64,000 bases of DNA from Geodermatophilus telluris (lineage in GTDB: Bacteria; Actinomycetota; Actinomycetes; Mycobacteriales; Geodermatophilaceae): the NCBI RefSeq assembly GCF_900102745.1, contig NZ_FMZF01000006.1, positions 327,549 to 391,548 on the forward strand, written 5' to 3'. Both the position numbers and the translations under genes were made by a program. The notes under the pieces were generated by a model that did no database searches, was not told the DNA's origin, and worked only from the letters and a program-made list of their open reading frames with translations. This document shows, one piece after another, positions 34,051 through 41,791 of this stretch (its first letter is position 1; every line of letters begins with the position of its first letter).

Positions 34051-35663
34051 CCGTCCGCCAGGGCGCCGCGGTGGACGACGGCGCCGTCGACGGTGGTCAG
34101 CACGACCGGCGCGTCGGCCAGCTCGTCGGGGCCGGCCGCGAGCGGGTCGACGGCGAAGGCGGTCAGGTCGGCGCGCGCCCCCACCGCGACGCGGCCCGCG
34201 GCCCCGGCCTCGCCGGCGGCCCAGGCGGCCGCGGACGTGTACCCCTGCAGCGCCATGAGCGGCGTGAGCCCCTGGTGCGGCTGCACCGGCGCCACGTCCG
34301 GCTCGCCCGCGGGCCGGCGCAGCTGGGCGTCGGCGAGCACCCGGCGGGGGTCGAACGGCGCCACCGGCCAGTCCGAGCCGAGCACCAGCGGCACCCCGGC
34401 GTCGCGCAGGTCGCGGCAGCGCCAGGCCCGGTCGGCCCGCTCCCGGCCGAGCCGGGCCGACCAGTTGTCGGTGTGGTCGGCGCGGGTGAAGTGCGTGCAG
34501 TGCGTCGGCTGCATGCTGGCCACGACCCCCTGGCGGACGAACCGGCCGACCAGCTCCGTCGGCAGCGTCTCGATGTGCTCCACCCGGTGCGGGCCGGCCG
34601 GTGTCCGCGGCAGGCCGTCGAGCGCGTCGAGCACGTGCCGCACCGCGGCGTCGCCGATGGCGTGGGTCGCCGTCGGGATGCCGCGCGCCGCGAGCGCCCG
34701 GACGGCGGCGGTGTAGTCGGCCGGGTCGGGCCAGAAGCTCTCGGTGGACTCCCCCAGCGCGTCGGGCTGGTCCAGCCACGCCGTCCCGTTGTCGACCGTG
34801 CCGTCGACCATGAACTTGACCCCGCCGACCGTCCAGCGCCGGCCGCCGCGGGCCTGCAGGTCCACCAGCTCGGCGAGCCCGTCGGCGTCCACCCCGGGCA
34901 CGCACCAGGGCGCGAAGCGCAGCCGCAGCGGGAGCTCCCCCAGGTCCTCCGCGGCGGCGACCACGGCCCGGCTGTCGCCGAGCAGGTCCATCACGTGGCC
35001 GCCGGTGAGGCCGGTGGCCGCCATGTCGGCCAGCAGGGCGCGCAGCCGGGCGGCCCGGACCGGGACCGGGTCCAGCGGGACGTGGTCCTGCACCAGGTCC
35101 ATCGCCGCCGACTCCAGCAGCAGCCCGGTGGGGCGCCCGGTCTCGTCGCAGACCACGCTGGAGCGCTGGGCGAACCGCCGCGGCCCGTCGACGCCGGCGA
35201 TCGCCAGCGCCCGGCCGGTGGCCAGCGCCGAGTGCGCGTCGAAGAGCCGGACGAACGCCGGGCGGCCGCCCACGACCGCCTCGATCGGCGCGGAGGTGAC
35301 CGGCCGGCCGCCGAACAGGTTGGGGTCCAGCCCCCAGGCCTGCACCCAGGCGTCGCGCGGGCGGCCCTCGCACGCCGCGGCCAGCCGGGCGTGCACCTCC
35401 TCCAGCGACCGCGCGGTGGACAGGTCGACGTCGGCGGTGAGCTGCAGGCCCATGACCGGGTGCAGGTGCCCGTCGGTCAGCCCCGGGGTCAGCGTGGCGG
35501 CGCCGAGGTCGACGACCTCGGTGCGCGGGCCGCGCCAGTCGCGCACGTCGCGGCGGGTGCCGGTGGCGACGACGGTCCCGCCGGCGACGGCGACGGCCTG
35601 CACCGGGCGGCCCTCGGTGAGCGTGTGCACCGTGTCGGCGCAGAGCACCAGGTCGGCGTTCAC
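34047..35663 (-). CDS. YtcJ-type metal-dependent amidohydrolase
   Basis: The protein has 538 residues. The amidohydrolase-3 pattern is clear: an N-terminal small domain, first metal motif LTPGLTDGHLHP, carboxylated-Lys-type strand VGGVKFMVDGTVDNGTAWL, then HAIGDAAV, HRVEHIETL and the final Asp in LGSDWPVAPFDP. Such enzymes hydrolyse amides of unknown substrates, often N-formyl or N-acyl. It overlaps the upstream permease gene by 4 bases, suggesting the permease brings in its substrate. Confidence 0.83.
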   Translation of the reverse strand: MNADLVLCADTVHTLTEGRPVQAVAVAGGTVVATGTRRDVRDWRGPRTEVVDLGAATLTPGLTDGHLHPVMGLQLTADVDLSTARSLEEVHARLAAACEGRPRDAWVQAWGLDPNLFGGRPVTSAPIEAVVGGRPAFVRLFDAHSALATGRALAIAGVDGPRRFAQRSSVVCDETGRPTGLLLESAAMDLVQDHVPLDPVPVRAARLRALLADMAATGLTGGHVMDLLGDSRAVVAAAEDLGELPLRLRFAPWCVPGVDADGLAELVDLQARGGRRWTVGGVKFMVDGTVDNGTAWLDQPDALGESTESFWPDPADYTAAVRALAARGIPTATHAIGDAAVRHVLDALDGLPRTPAGPHRVEHIETLPTELVGRFVRQGVVASMQPTHCTHFTRADHTDNWSARLGRERADRAWRCRDLRDAGVPLVLGSDWPVAPFDPRRVLADAQLRRPAGEPDVAPVQPHQGLTPLMALQGYTSAAAWAAGEAGAAGRVAVGARADLTAFAVDPLAAGPDELADAPVVLTTVDGAVVHRGALADG

Positions 35664-37174
35664 GCCCGCGTCCCCTCGACCGCGCGGGCACCGGCCGCGG
35701 CGGGCACGGGCCCGGGGTCGTCGTCGACCCCACCCCCGCCGATGCCCGCGTAGGTGGCCGGCCGCCGGCGGCGCAGCCAGAACGCCAGACCGGCGCCGAC
35801 GAGGAGCGTCGCCGGGACGATGCCGACGAGGGCCACGTTGACCGTCGTCGACGCGGCGGTGAGCAGCTCGATGTTGGTCACCAGGACGTAGGTCGCCAGC
35901 GCGAGGAGCACGGTGGAGGCGACCGCGGCGGTCAGCGCGGTCCGCGTGCTGGCGGCCGGGTTGCGCCGGGTGAAGTAGACGACGGCGGCCACGGCGGTCA
36001 GCGTCTGCAGCACCAGCACGCCCACGACGCCGGGGGTGTTCACCCACAGCAGCAGGTGGGTGTAGGGGTCGGCGGCGGCCAGGGCGAAGGCGCCGATGAC
36101 GACGACGGCCAGGACGCTCTGCACGACGCTGGCGCGGTAGGGCGACCCGAACCTCGGGTGCACCCGGCCGACCCACGCGGGCAGCACGCCCTCCCGGGAC
36201 AGCGCGTGGGTGTAGCGGGTGATCGCGTTGTGGAAGGCGATCTGCGAGGCGTAGACGCTGGTGATGACGAGCAGGTGCATGAGCGTGGCGGCCCACGAGC
36301 CGACGTAGGTGTCGATGACGGTGAAGAAGGCGCCCGCGAGGTCGTCCCCGGCCGCGGCGACGGCGGCGTCGCTGCCGAACGCCTGGATGACCGCCCAGAC
36401 GATGAAGCAGTAGAAGACCGCCATGAAGGCCACCGCGGCGTAGGTGGCCCGCGGGACGGTGCGCTCGGGGTCGCGGGCCTCCTTGCGGTAGAGCACCGTG
36501 GACTCGAAGCCCATGAACGCGGCGAAGCAGAAGGCCAGGACGCCGCCCATGCCCGGGCCGAAGACGGCGCCGGGGGTGAAGGACACCGCGTCCAGGCCGG
36601 AGGCGCCGCCGTCGGCGAGCACGCCGACCGCCATGAGCAGCAGGATCCCGGTCTCGAGCACGAGCAGGACGCCGAGCACGCGGGCGCCGACGTCGATGCC
36701 GAGCACGGCGAGCACCAGGACCAGCACCACGGCCCCGACGGCGACGACCGGCCAGGGCACGGTCACGCCGAAGACGTCGGCCAGGGTCTCCTGCGCCTGC
36801 GCGGCGAACAGGCCGTAGACGCCGATCTGCAGGGCGTTGTAGGAGACCAGCGCCAGCAGGGCGGCGGCCAGCCCCCAGCCGCGGCCCAGGCTCTGGGCGA
36901 TGTAGGCGTAGAACGCCCCGGCGCTGCCCACGAAGCGGGTCATCCGCGTGAAGGCGACCGCGAAGACGGTGAGCACGAGGCCGGCGGCGAGGTAGCCCAC
37001 CGGGGCGCCGACCCCGCCGACCAGGATCGCCAGCGGGGCGACGCCGGCCATGACGGTCAGCGGCGCCGCCGCGGCGACGACCATGAACACGAGGCTCCCG
37101 GTGCCGAGGACACCGCGCCGGAGCTCTCCGGTGTCGGCCTCGGGGGAGCCTGCGGGGGGTGGGGAGGTGGTCAC
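35660..37174 (-). CDS. APC-superfamily amino-acid/amine permease
   Basis: The protein has 504 residues with about 12 membrane helices. GTGSLVFMVVAAAAPLTVMAG lies in helix 1 and FVGSAGAFYAYIAQSLGRGWG in helix 3, and the EARDPERTVPRATYAAV loop is typical of amino-acid/polyamine permeases. The GTG at 37174 has GAGAGGA upstream and starts before helix 1. It is the first gene of an operon with the YtcJ-type hydrolase and lies divergent from a TetR gene, across a TetR-type operator. Confidence 0.85.
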   Translation of the reverse strand: MTTSPPPAGSPEADTGELRRGVLGTGSLVFMVVAAAAPLTVMAGVAPLAILVGGVGAPVGYLAAGLVLTVFAVAFTRMTRFVGSAGAFYAYIAQSLGRGWGLAAALLALVSYNALQIGVYGLFAAQAQETLADVFGVTVPWPVVAVGAVVLVLVLAVLGIDVGARVLGVLLVLETGILLLMAVGVLADGGASGLDAVSFTPGAVFGPGMGGVLAFCFAAFMGFESTVLYRKEARDPERTVPRATYAAVAFMAVFYCFIVWAVIQAFGSDAAVAAAGDDLAGAFFTVIDTYVGSWAATLMHLLVITSVYASQIAFHNAITRYTHALSREGVLPAWVGRVHPRFGSPYRASVVQSVLAVVVIGAFALAAADPYTHLLLWVNTPGVVGVLVLQTLTAVAAVVYFTRRNPAASTRTALTAAVASTVLLALATYVLVTNIELLTAASTTVNVALVGIVPATLLVGAGLAFWLRRRRPATYAGIGGGGVDDDPGPVPAAAGARAVEGTRA

Positions 37175-37205
37175 GGCGGGGTCCTCTCGGGGCCTCGGGA
37201 CGCTA

Positions 37206-37224
37206 AAGTGAATGACGTTCACTT
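37206..37224. promoter_or_regulatory. TetR-type operator between permease and TetR genes
   Basis: AAGTGAA-TGACG-TTCACTT has perfect 7-base arms. On the minus strand the permease -10 (TAGCGT) abuts it. The TetR product of 37318-37965 is the likely ligand-responsive binder. Confidence 0.65.
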
Positions 37225-37317
37225 AGCAGCATGGGTGAGGCGGGCCACAGCGGTCAAGCCCCCGGCCCGTGCCAGGCTCGGCGCGGGAGACCGGCGCGGA
37301 GAGCAAGGAGGCCCGAC

Positions 37318-37965
37318 GTGGTCCAGCGGCGCAGGCGCCTGCTCGACGTCGACACGATCCTCGACGCGGCCCTGGCCTGCGTCGACGAGACCGGCCGGCT
37401 GACGATGGCCGAGCTCGCGGCGCGGCTGGGCACCAGCGCGTCGGCCGTCTACAAGCACCTCAGCGGCCGCGGGGCGATCGTCGAGGCGCTCCGCGAGCGG
37501 GTCGTGGTGGAGGGCCTGTGGGTCCCGCCGCTGGACGGGACCGACTGGGCCGCCCAGCTCGCCGCGTGGATGCGCTCCTACCGGGACGCCCTGGCCCGCC
37601 ACCCCCGGCTCATCCCGCTGCTGACCGAGACGACGATGACCGGCGGCCCGGTGCTGCGCGGCTACGACCGGGTGGCGGCGCTCCTGCGGCAGGCCGGCGT
37701 CCCGGCCCGCGAGGTGCTGCTGTGGATCAGCGTGCTCGACAGCTACGCGCTGGGCGCGGCCCTGGACCTGGCCGCCCCGGAGGCGGTGTGGCACGACGGC
37801 GACGGCGCGCTGCCCGCCCTGGACGAGGCGCTGCGAGCGGCCCCCGGCGGGCCGCGCCGGGCCGACGAGGCCTTCGAGATCGGGCTGGCCGCGCTGCTCA
37901 CCGGGCTGCGGCACCGCCTCGCCACCAGGACGGGAGCCGGCGCCGGGGAGACGATGACGGCGTGA
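37318..37965 (+). CDS. TetR-family regulator with TetR_C-like domain
   Basis: The protein has 215 residues. The helix-turn-helix is LTMAELAARLGTSASAVYKHLSGRGAIVEALRER (about 25-58). The ligand domain includes ARHPRLIPLLTETTMTGGPVLRGYDRV. The GTG at 37318 follows AAGGAGG. Its stop overlaps the amidohydrolase gene by four bases, so the two are co-translated, and it probably represses the divergent permease operon through the dyad at 37206-37224. Confidence 0.82.
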   Translation: MVQRRRRLLDVDTILDAALACVDETGRLTMAELAARLGTSASAVYKHLSGRGAIVEALRERVVVEGLWVPPLDGTDWAAQLAAWMRSYRDALARHPRLIPLLTETTMTGGPVLRGYDRVAALLRQAGVPAREVLLWISVLDSYALGAALDLAAPEAVWHDGDGALPALDEALRAAPGGPRRADEAFEIGLAALLTGLRHRLATRTGAGAGETMTA

Positions 37966-38837
37966 CCGGACCCGACCTCGACGCGCTGGCGGCCATCGAC
38001 GTACACGTGCACGTCGAGCAGGACCTGCACGGCCACCTGTCCATGGACGACGAGCTGCTCGACGCGGCGGCGGCGTACTTCAAGGGCGACCCCCACCACC
38101 CCACCGTGCCGCAGATCGCCGAGGACTACCGCGCCCGGGACATGGCCGCGGTCGTGTTCACCGTCGACAGCGAGCTGGCCACCGGGCACCCGACGCTGTC
38201 CAACGAGGAGATCGCCGCCGCGGCCGCCGAGCACCCCGACGTGCTCATCCCGTTCGCCTCGATCGACCCGCACCGCGGCACCGCCGGCGTCCGCGCCGCC
38301 CGCCGGCTGGTGCAGGAGCACGGGGTGCGCGGGTTCAAGTTCCACCCCTCGATCCAGGCCTTCGAGCCCAACGACCGCCGGCACTACCCCTTCTACGCGG
38401 AGCTGGAGTCCCTGGGCGTCCCGGCGCTGTTCCACACCGGGCAGACCGGCATCGGCTCCGGCCTGCCCGGGGGCCGGGGCATCAAGCTGCGCTACTCCGA
38501 CCCGATGCTGCTCGACGACGTCGCCGCCGACTTCCCCGACCTGACCATCGTCATGGCCCACCCCTCGGTGCCCTGGCAGGACGCCGCGATCGCCGTCGCC
38601 CAGCACAAGGCCAACGTCTACATCGACCTGTCCGGCTGGTCGCCCAAGTACTTCCCGCCCCAGCTCGTCCGGGCCACCAACACCCTGCTGAAGGAGAAGG
38701 TGCTCTTCGGCTCGGACTACCCGCTCATCCGCCCCGAGCGCTGGATCCGCGACTTCGAGGCCCTGGAGATCCGCGACGAGGTCCGCCCGCTGGTCATGAA
38801 GGAGAACGCGATCCGGGCGCTCGGCCTGCGGCGCTGA
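37962..38837 (+). CDS. Amidohydrolase-2 (ACMSD-like) TIM-barrel enzyme
   Basis: The protein has 291 residues. The metal motif is AIDVHVHVEQDLHGH at the N-terminus. GFKFHPSIQAF holds the family histidine on strand 4, IVMAHPSVPWQ on strand 6, and LFGSDYPLIRPERW is the final Asp. The family covers decarboxylases and hydrolases of aromatic-derived acids, such as ACMS decarboxylase and gamma-resorcylate decarboxylase. The substrate is unknown. It is co-translated with the TetR gene upstream. Confidence 0.75.
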   Translation: MTGPDLDALAAIDVHVHVEQDLHGHLSMDDELLDAAAAYFKGDPHHPTVPQIAEDYRARDMAAVVFTVDSELATGHPTLSNEEIAAAAAEHPDVLIPFASIDPHRGTAGVRAARRLVQEHGVRGFKFHPSIQAFEPNDRRHYPFYAELESLGVPALFHTGQTGIGSGLPGGRGIKLRYSDPMLLDDVAADFPDLTIVMAHPSVPWQDAAIAVAQHKANVYIDLSGWSPKYFPPQLVRATNTLLKEKVLFGSDYPLIRPERWIRDFEALEIRDEVRPLVMKENAIRALGLRR

Positions 38838-38838
38838 G

Positions 38839-39294
38839 TCACGCGCCGGGCCGGGTGCCGGGGCGCGCGAGGACGGCCAGCGCCAGCGCGCCGCCCCAGC
38901 CGGCCAGCACCACCGGCGTCTCCACCGCGTCGAACCCGCCCGGGCGGACCCGGACGCGGCTGCACCGCTCGCCGAGGTAGCCCACCGTCAGCCCGGTGCC
39001 CAGCCACCGGAGCACCCACCGGGCGCGGTCGTCGTCCCCGCGCACCAGCCGGGCGGCCGCCCACAGCTGCGGCCCGAGCAGGTACGGGGGCGCGCTGTAG
39101 GCCGTGCCGAACCACAGCCAGTCGCGGACCAGGTGCTCCGGGCTCCCGGTCAGGAACGGCACGTCGAAGGGCCGGCGCCGCCGCAGCGCGACGACGTGGC
39201 CGGCCGCCTGGGCGGCCAGCTGGACGGCGGCGACCGCGGCGAGCGTCCACCGGCCCGGACCGCCGCCGGGGCGCAGGGGCCGCACCCCGCTCAC
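38839..39294 (-). CDS. Small membrane protein
   Basis: The 151-residue product is not recognised. It has four likely membrane helices: WTLAAVAAVQLAAQAAGHVVAL, LWFGTAYSAPPYLLGPQLWAAARLV, LRWLGTGLTVGYLGE and PVVLAGWGGALALAVLAR. Its GTG overlaps the stop of the PaaX gene by four bases, so it is coupled to that regulator. A conserved role is not known. Confidence 0.6.
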   Translation of the reverse strand: MSGVRPLRPGGGPGRWTLAAVAAVQLAAQAAGHVVALRRRRPFDVPFLTGSPEHLVRDWLWFGTAYSAPPYLLGPQLWAAARLVRGDDDRARWVLRWLGTGLTVGYLGERCSRVRVRPGGFDAVETPVVLAGWGGALALAVLARPGTRPGA

Positions 39295-40094
39295 GACGCG
39301 TGCCGGCCCAGCACGGCGGCCACGAAGGCGTCGGCGGGGTGGGCGAGCGCCGCGTGTGCGGCGACGACCAGCTCGTGCGCGCGGCGGCCGGGCCAGTCCC
39401 CGGGCAGCAGCTCGGCGGGCAGGTCGGGGTCGCGGAAGGGGAACTGCCGGTAGTCCGAGACCAGCCCGGTGCGCAGCCGCAGGGCCTCGGGGCCGGGCAG
39501 CGCGGCGAGCTCCGCCGCCGGGGGCAGCGCCTCCAGCCGGGCGACCAGGTCCCGGTAGTCGCGGCCGAGCGCGTCCAGGTCCCAGCAGCGGCCCACCATG
39601 TCGAGGTCGGTCGCCCGGTCGCGCGCGCGGCAGGTCAGCAGGTCCAGCCGGGCCGAGGTGTCCGGCAGCGCCCGCTCCACCTCGGCGAGGCGCTCGTGCG
39701 GGCTGATCCAGGTCGCCGTCGCCAACGGCCCGAAGCCCAGCCAGGACAGCGCCCGGCGCAGCCGCTCCCGCTCCGCGCGGTCCTGCTCGGGGACGGCGTA
39801 GATCACCATCCGCCACTGGCCGTCCCAGGGCTCCCGGGCCCGCTCGAAGATGCGGGTGCGCCCCTCGTCCAGCACCCGCCAGGCCGTCGCGGACAGCGCG
39901 TAGACGACCTGCCGGCCCTCGCGGCGGGTGTCGAACCAGCCCTCCTTGCGCATCCGGGCCAGCACGATGCGCGCGGTGGGCTCCCCGACGCCGAACACCT
40001 CGAGCAGGTCGACCAGGGCCTGGGTGCGGGCCTCCCCGCCGTGGTGGCGCAGGGCGTCGCCGCACAGGTCGACGACGATCGATCGCGGCCGCAC
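39291..40094 (-). CDS. PaaX-family transcriptional regulator (copy 1)
   Basis: The protein has 267 residues. An N-terminal winged helix (ARTQALVDLLEVFGVGEPTARIVLARMRKEGWFDTRREGR) is followed by the PaaX central domain (EPWDGQWRMVIYAVPEQDRAERERLRRALSWLGFGPLATATWISPH, seen in part) and the C-terminal FPFRDPDLPAELLPGDWPG. E. coli PaaX is a repressor that responds to phenylacetyl-CoA; other family members respond to aryl-CoAs. It is divergent from the salicylate operon, with a dyad between them, and so is its probable regulator. Confidence 0.85.
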   Translation of the reverse strand: MRPRSIVVDLCGDALRHHGGEARTQALVDLLEVFGVGEPTARIVLARMRKEGWFDTRREGRQVVYALSATAWRVLDEGRTRIFERAREPWDGQWRMVIYAVPEQDRAERERLRRALSWLGFGPLATATWISPHERLAEVERALPDTSARLDLLTCRARDRATDLDMVGRCWDLDALGRDYRDLVARLEALPPAAELAALPGPEALRLRTGLVSDYRQFPFRDPDLPAELLPGDWPGRRAHELVVAAHAALAHPADAFVAAVLGRHAS

Positions 40095-40138
40095 GCCCTG
40101 CCCTCCCGTCCGGGCACCCTGGCGCGCCCGGCACCCAT

Positions 40139-40177
40139 TGTGTCATCCTCGGCGGCGTCCGACGCCGGGGTGACACA
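40139..40177. promoter_or_regulatory. Inverted repeat in the PaaX1/salicylate operon promoter
   Basis: TGTGTCATCC (40139-40148) and GGGTGACACA (40168-40177) are 10-base arms with one mismatch, 19 bases apart. The site lies between the divergent PaaX gene and the monooxygenase gene. Long spaced dyads fit dimeric PaaX binding. Confidence 0.6.
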
Positions 40178-40198
40178 CCAGAGCACCGGGGAGCCCGC

Positions 40199-41791
40199 AT
40201 GCGCATCGCGGTCCTGGGCGGCGGTCCCGGCGGGCTGTTCGCCGCCACCCTGGCGCGGGCCGGCGACCCCGCACGCGAGGTGACCGTCTTCGAGCGCAAC
40301 CGCGCCGAGGACACCTTCGGCTTCGGCGTCGTCTTCTCCGACGCCACCCTCGAGCAGATCCACGCCGCCGACCCGGTGCTGCGCACGGCGCTCACCGAGC
40401 ACGGCGTGCACTGGGACACCATCGAGGTGCGGCTGCACGGCGAGCGGTTCCGCTGCGGCGGCAACGGGATGGCCGCCGTCGAGCGCCGGACGCTGCTGCG
40501 GCTGGTGCAGGAGCACGCCGCCGAGGCCGGGGTCGACGTCCGCTTCGCCACCGAGGTCGACCCCGGGGCGCTGCTGTCGGCCGGCTACGACCTCGTCGTC
40601 GCCGCCGACGGCGCCCACTCCCGGGTGCGCGGGCTGTTCCCCGACGTCTTCGGGCCCGCCGAGGAGACGGCGACGGCGAAGTTCGTCTGGCTGGGCACCA
40701 CGTACCCGTTCGAGGGGCTCACCTTCGTCCACGAGCGCGGCGAGCACGGGGTCTTCGCCGTGCACGGCTACCCCATCGGCTCCGGCGTCTCCACCTTCAT
40801 CGTCGAGACCGACGAGGCGTCCTGGCGGGCGGCCGGGCTCGACGAGTTCGACGTCACCCGGCCGCCGGGCCCGAGCGACGAGAAGACCAGGGAGTACCTG
40901 CAGCGGCTGTTCGCCGAGCAGATCGACGGGCACCCGCTGCTGGTCAACAACTCGCGGTGGGGCAACTTCCGCACCCGCCGCGCGCGGCGCTGGCACCACC
41001 GGGTCGGCGGCACGGCGGTCGCGCTGCTCGGCGACGCGGCGCACACCGCCCACTTCTCCGTCGGGTCCGGCACCAAGATGGCCATGGAGGACGCCGTCGC
41101 CCTCGTGGCGGCGCTCGACGAGCACGGCGACGACGTCGACGCGGCGCTGGCGGCCTACCAGGCGGTCCGGCAGCCGCAGGTCGCGCGGATCCAGGGGTCG
41201 GCCCGGCCGAGCCTGTCGTGGTGGGAGACCTTCGGCCGCTCGCACGACACGCTGCCGCCCTGGCAGTTCGCCTACCACTTCCTCACCCGCAGCCTGACCG
41301 ACGCCCGGCTGCGCCGCCGCGACGAGGCGTTCGTGGCCTCCGTCCACCGGCGCTGGCGGGAGGCCCACGGCGCCGCGCCGCTCGACAGCGCGCTCGAGGT
41401 GGCCGGCCGGCGGCTGGCCGGGCGGCGGGTGGCGCTCGGCGAGGGCGTGGTGCACCTGCCCGGCGGCGACCTGCCGCTGCGCGCCGGCCCGCCCGCCGAC
41501 GGCGGACCGTGGGGCCTGGCGGTGACCGCGCCCGACACCGAGGCCGGGCTCCCGCCGGTGCTCGGCGCGCTCGCCCGGGCCGCCGCGGACGGGACCGCGC
41601 TGGTCGCCGTCTCCGGCGGCACCGCGCTGACCCGCCGCCTGGTGTGCGAGGCGGCCCGCCTCGAGCACGGCACGCCCGCCCTGCTGGTCGAGGACGCCGA
41701 CCCGGACGCCGCCGCCGACGTCGCGGTCACCGCGGTGCTCTCCGGCCGCGCCGACCTGGTGGCCGCCCCGGCCGGGGAGGCGACCGCGTGA
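40199..41791 (+). CDS. sdgC: Salicylyl-CoA 5-hydroxylase-type FAD monooxygenase
   Basis: The protein has 530 residues. Residues 1-395 are a flavoprotein hydroxylase: GGGPGG dinucleotide fold (7-12), the FSDATLEQIHAAD signature shared with 2-aminobenzoyl-CoA monooxygenase, AADGAHSR and GDAAHTAHFSVGSGTKMAM. SdgC of Streptomyces converts salicylyl-CoA to gentisyl-CoA. The last 130 residues resemble a worn-down end of the old-yellow-enzyme domain of the fusion protein at 53816 (LSGRADL here, LAGRADL there). It is the first gene of a seven-gene run with ligase, dioxygenase, hydrolase and isomerase. Confidence 0.78.
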   Translation: MRIAVLGGGPGGLFAATLARAGDPAREVTVFERNRAEDTFGFGVVFSDATLEQIHAADPVLRTALTEHGVHWDTIEVRLHGERFRCGGNGMAAVERRTLLRLVQEHAAEAGVDVRFATEVDPGALLSAGYDLVVAADGAHSRVRGLFPDVFGPAEETATAKFVWLGTTYPFEGLTFVHERGEHGVFAVHGYPIGSGVSTFIVETDEASWRAAGLDEFDVTRPPGPSDEKTREYLQRLFAEQIDGHPLLVNNSRWGNFRTRRARRWHHRVGGTAVALLGDAAHTAHFSVGSGTKMAMEDAVALVAALDEHGDDVDAALAAYQAVRQPQVARIQGSARPSLSWWETFGRSHDTLPPWQFAYHFLTRSLTDARLRRRDEAFVASVHRRWREAHGAAPLDSALEVAGRRLAGRRVALGEGVVHLPGGDLPLRAGPPADGGPWGLAVTAPDTEAGLPPVLGALARAAADGTALVAVSGGTALTRRLVCEAARLEHGTPALLVEDADPDAAADVAVTAVLSGRADLVAAPAGEATA

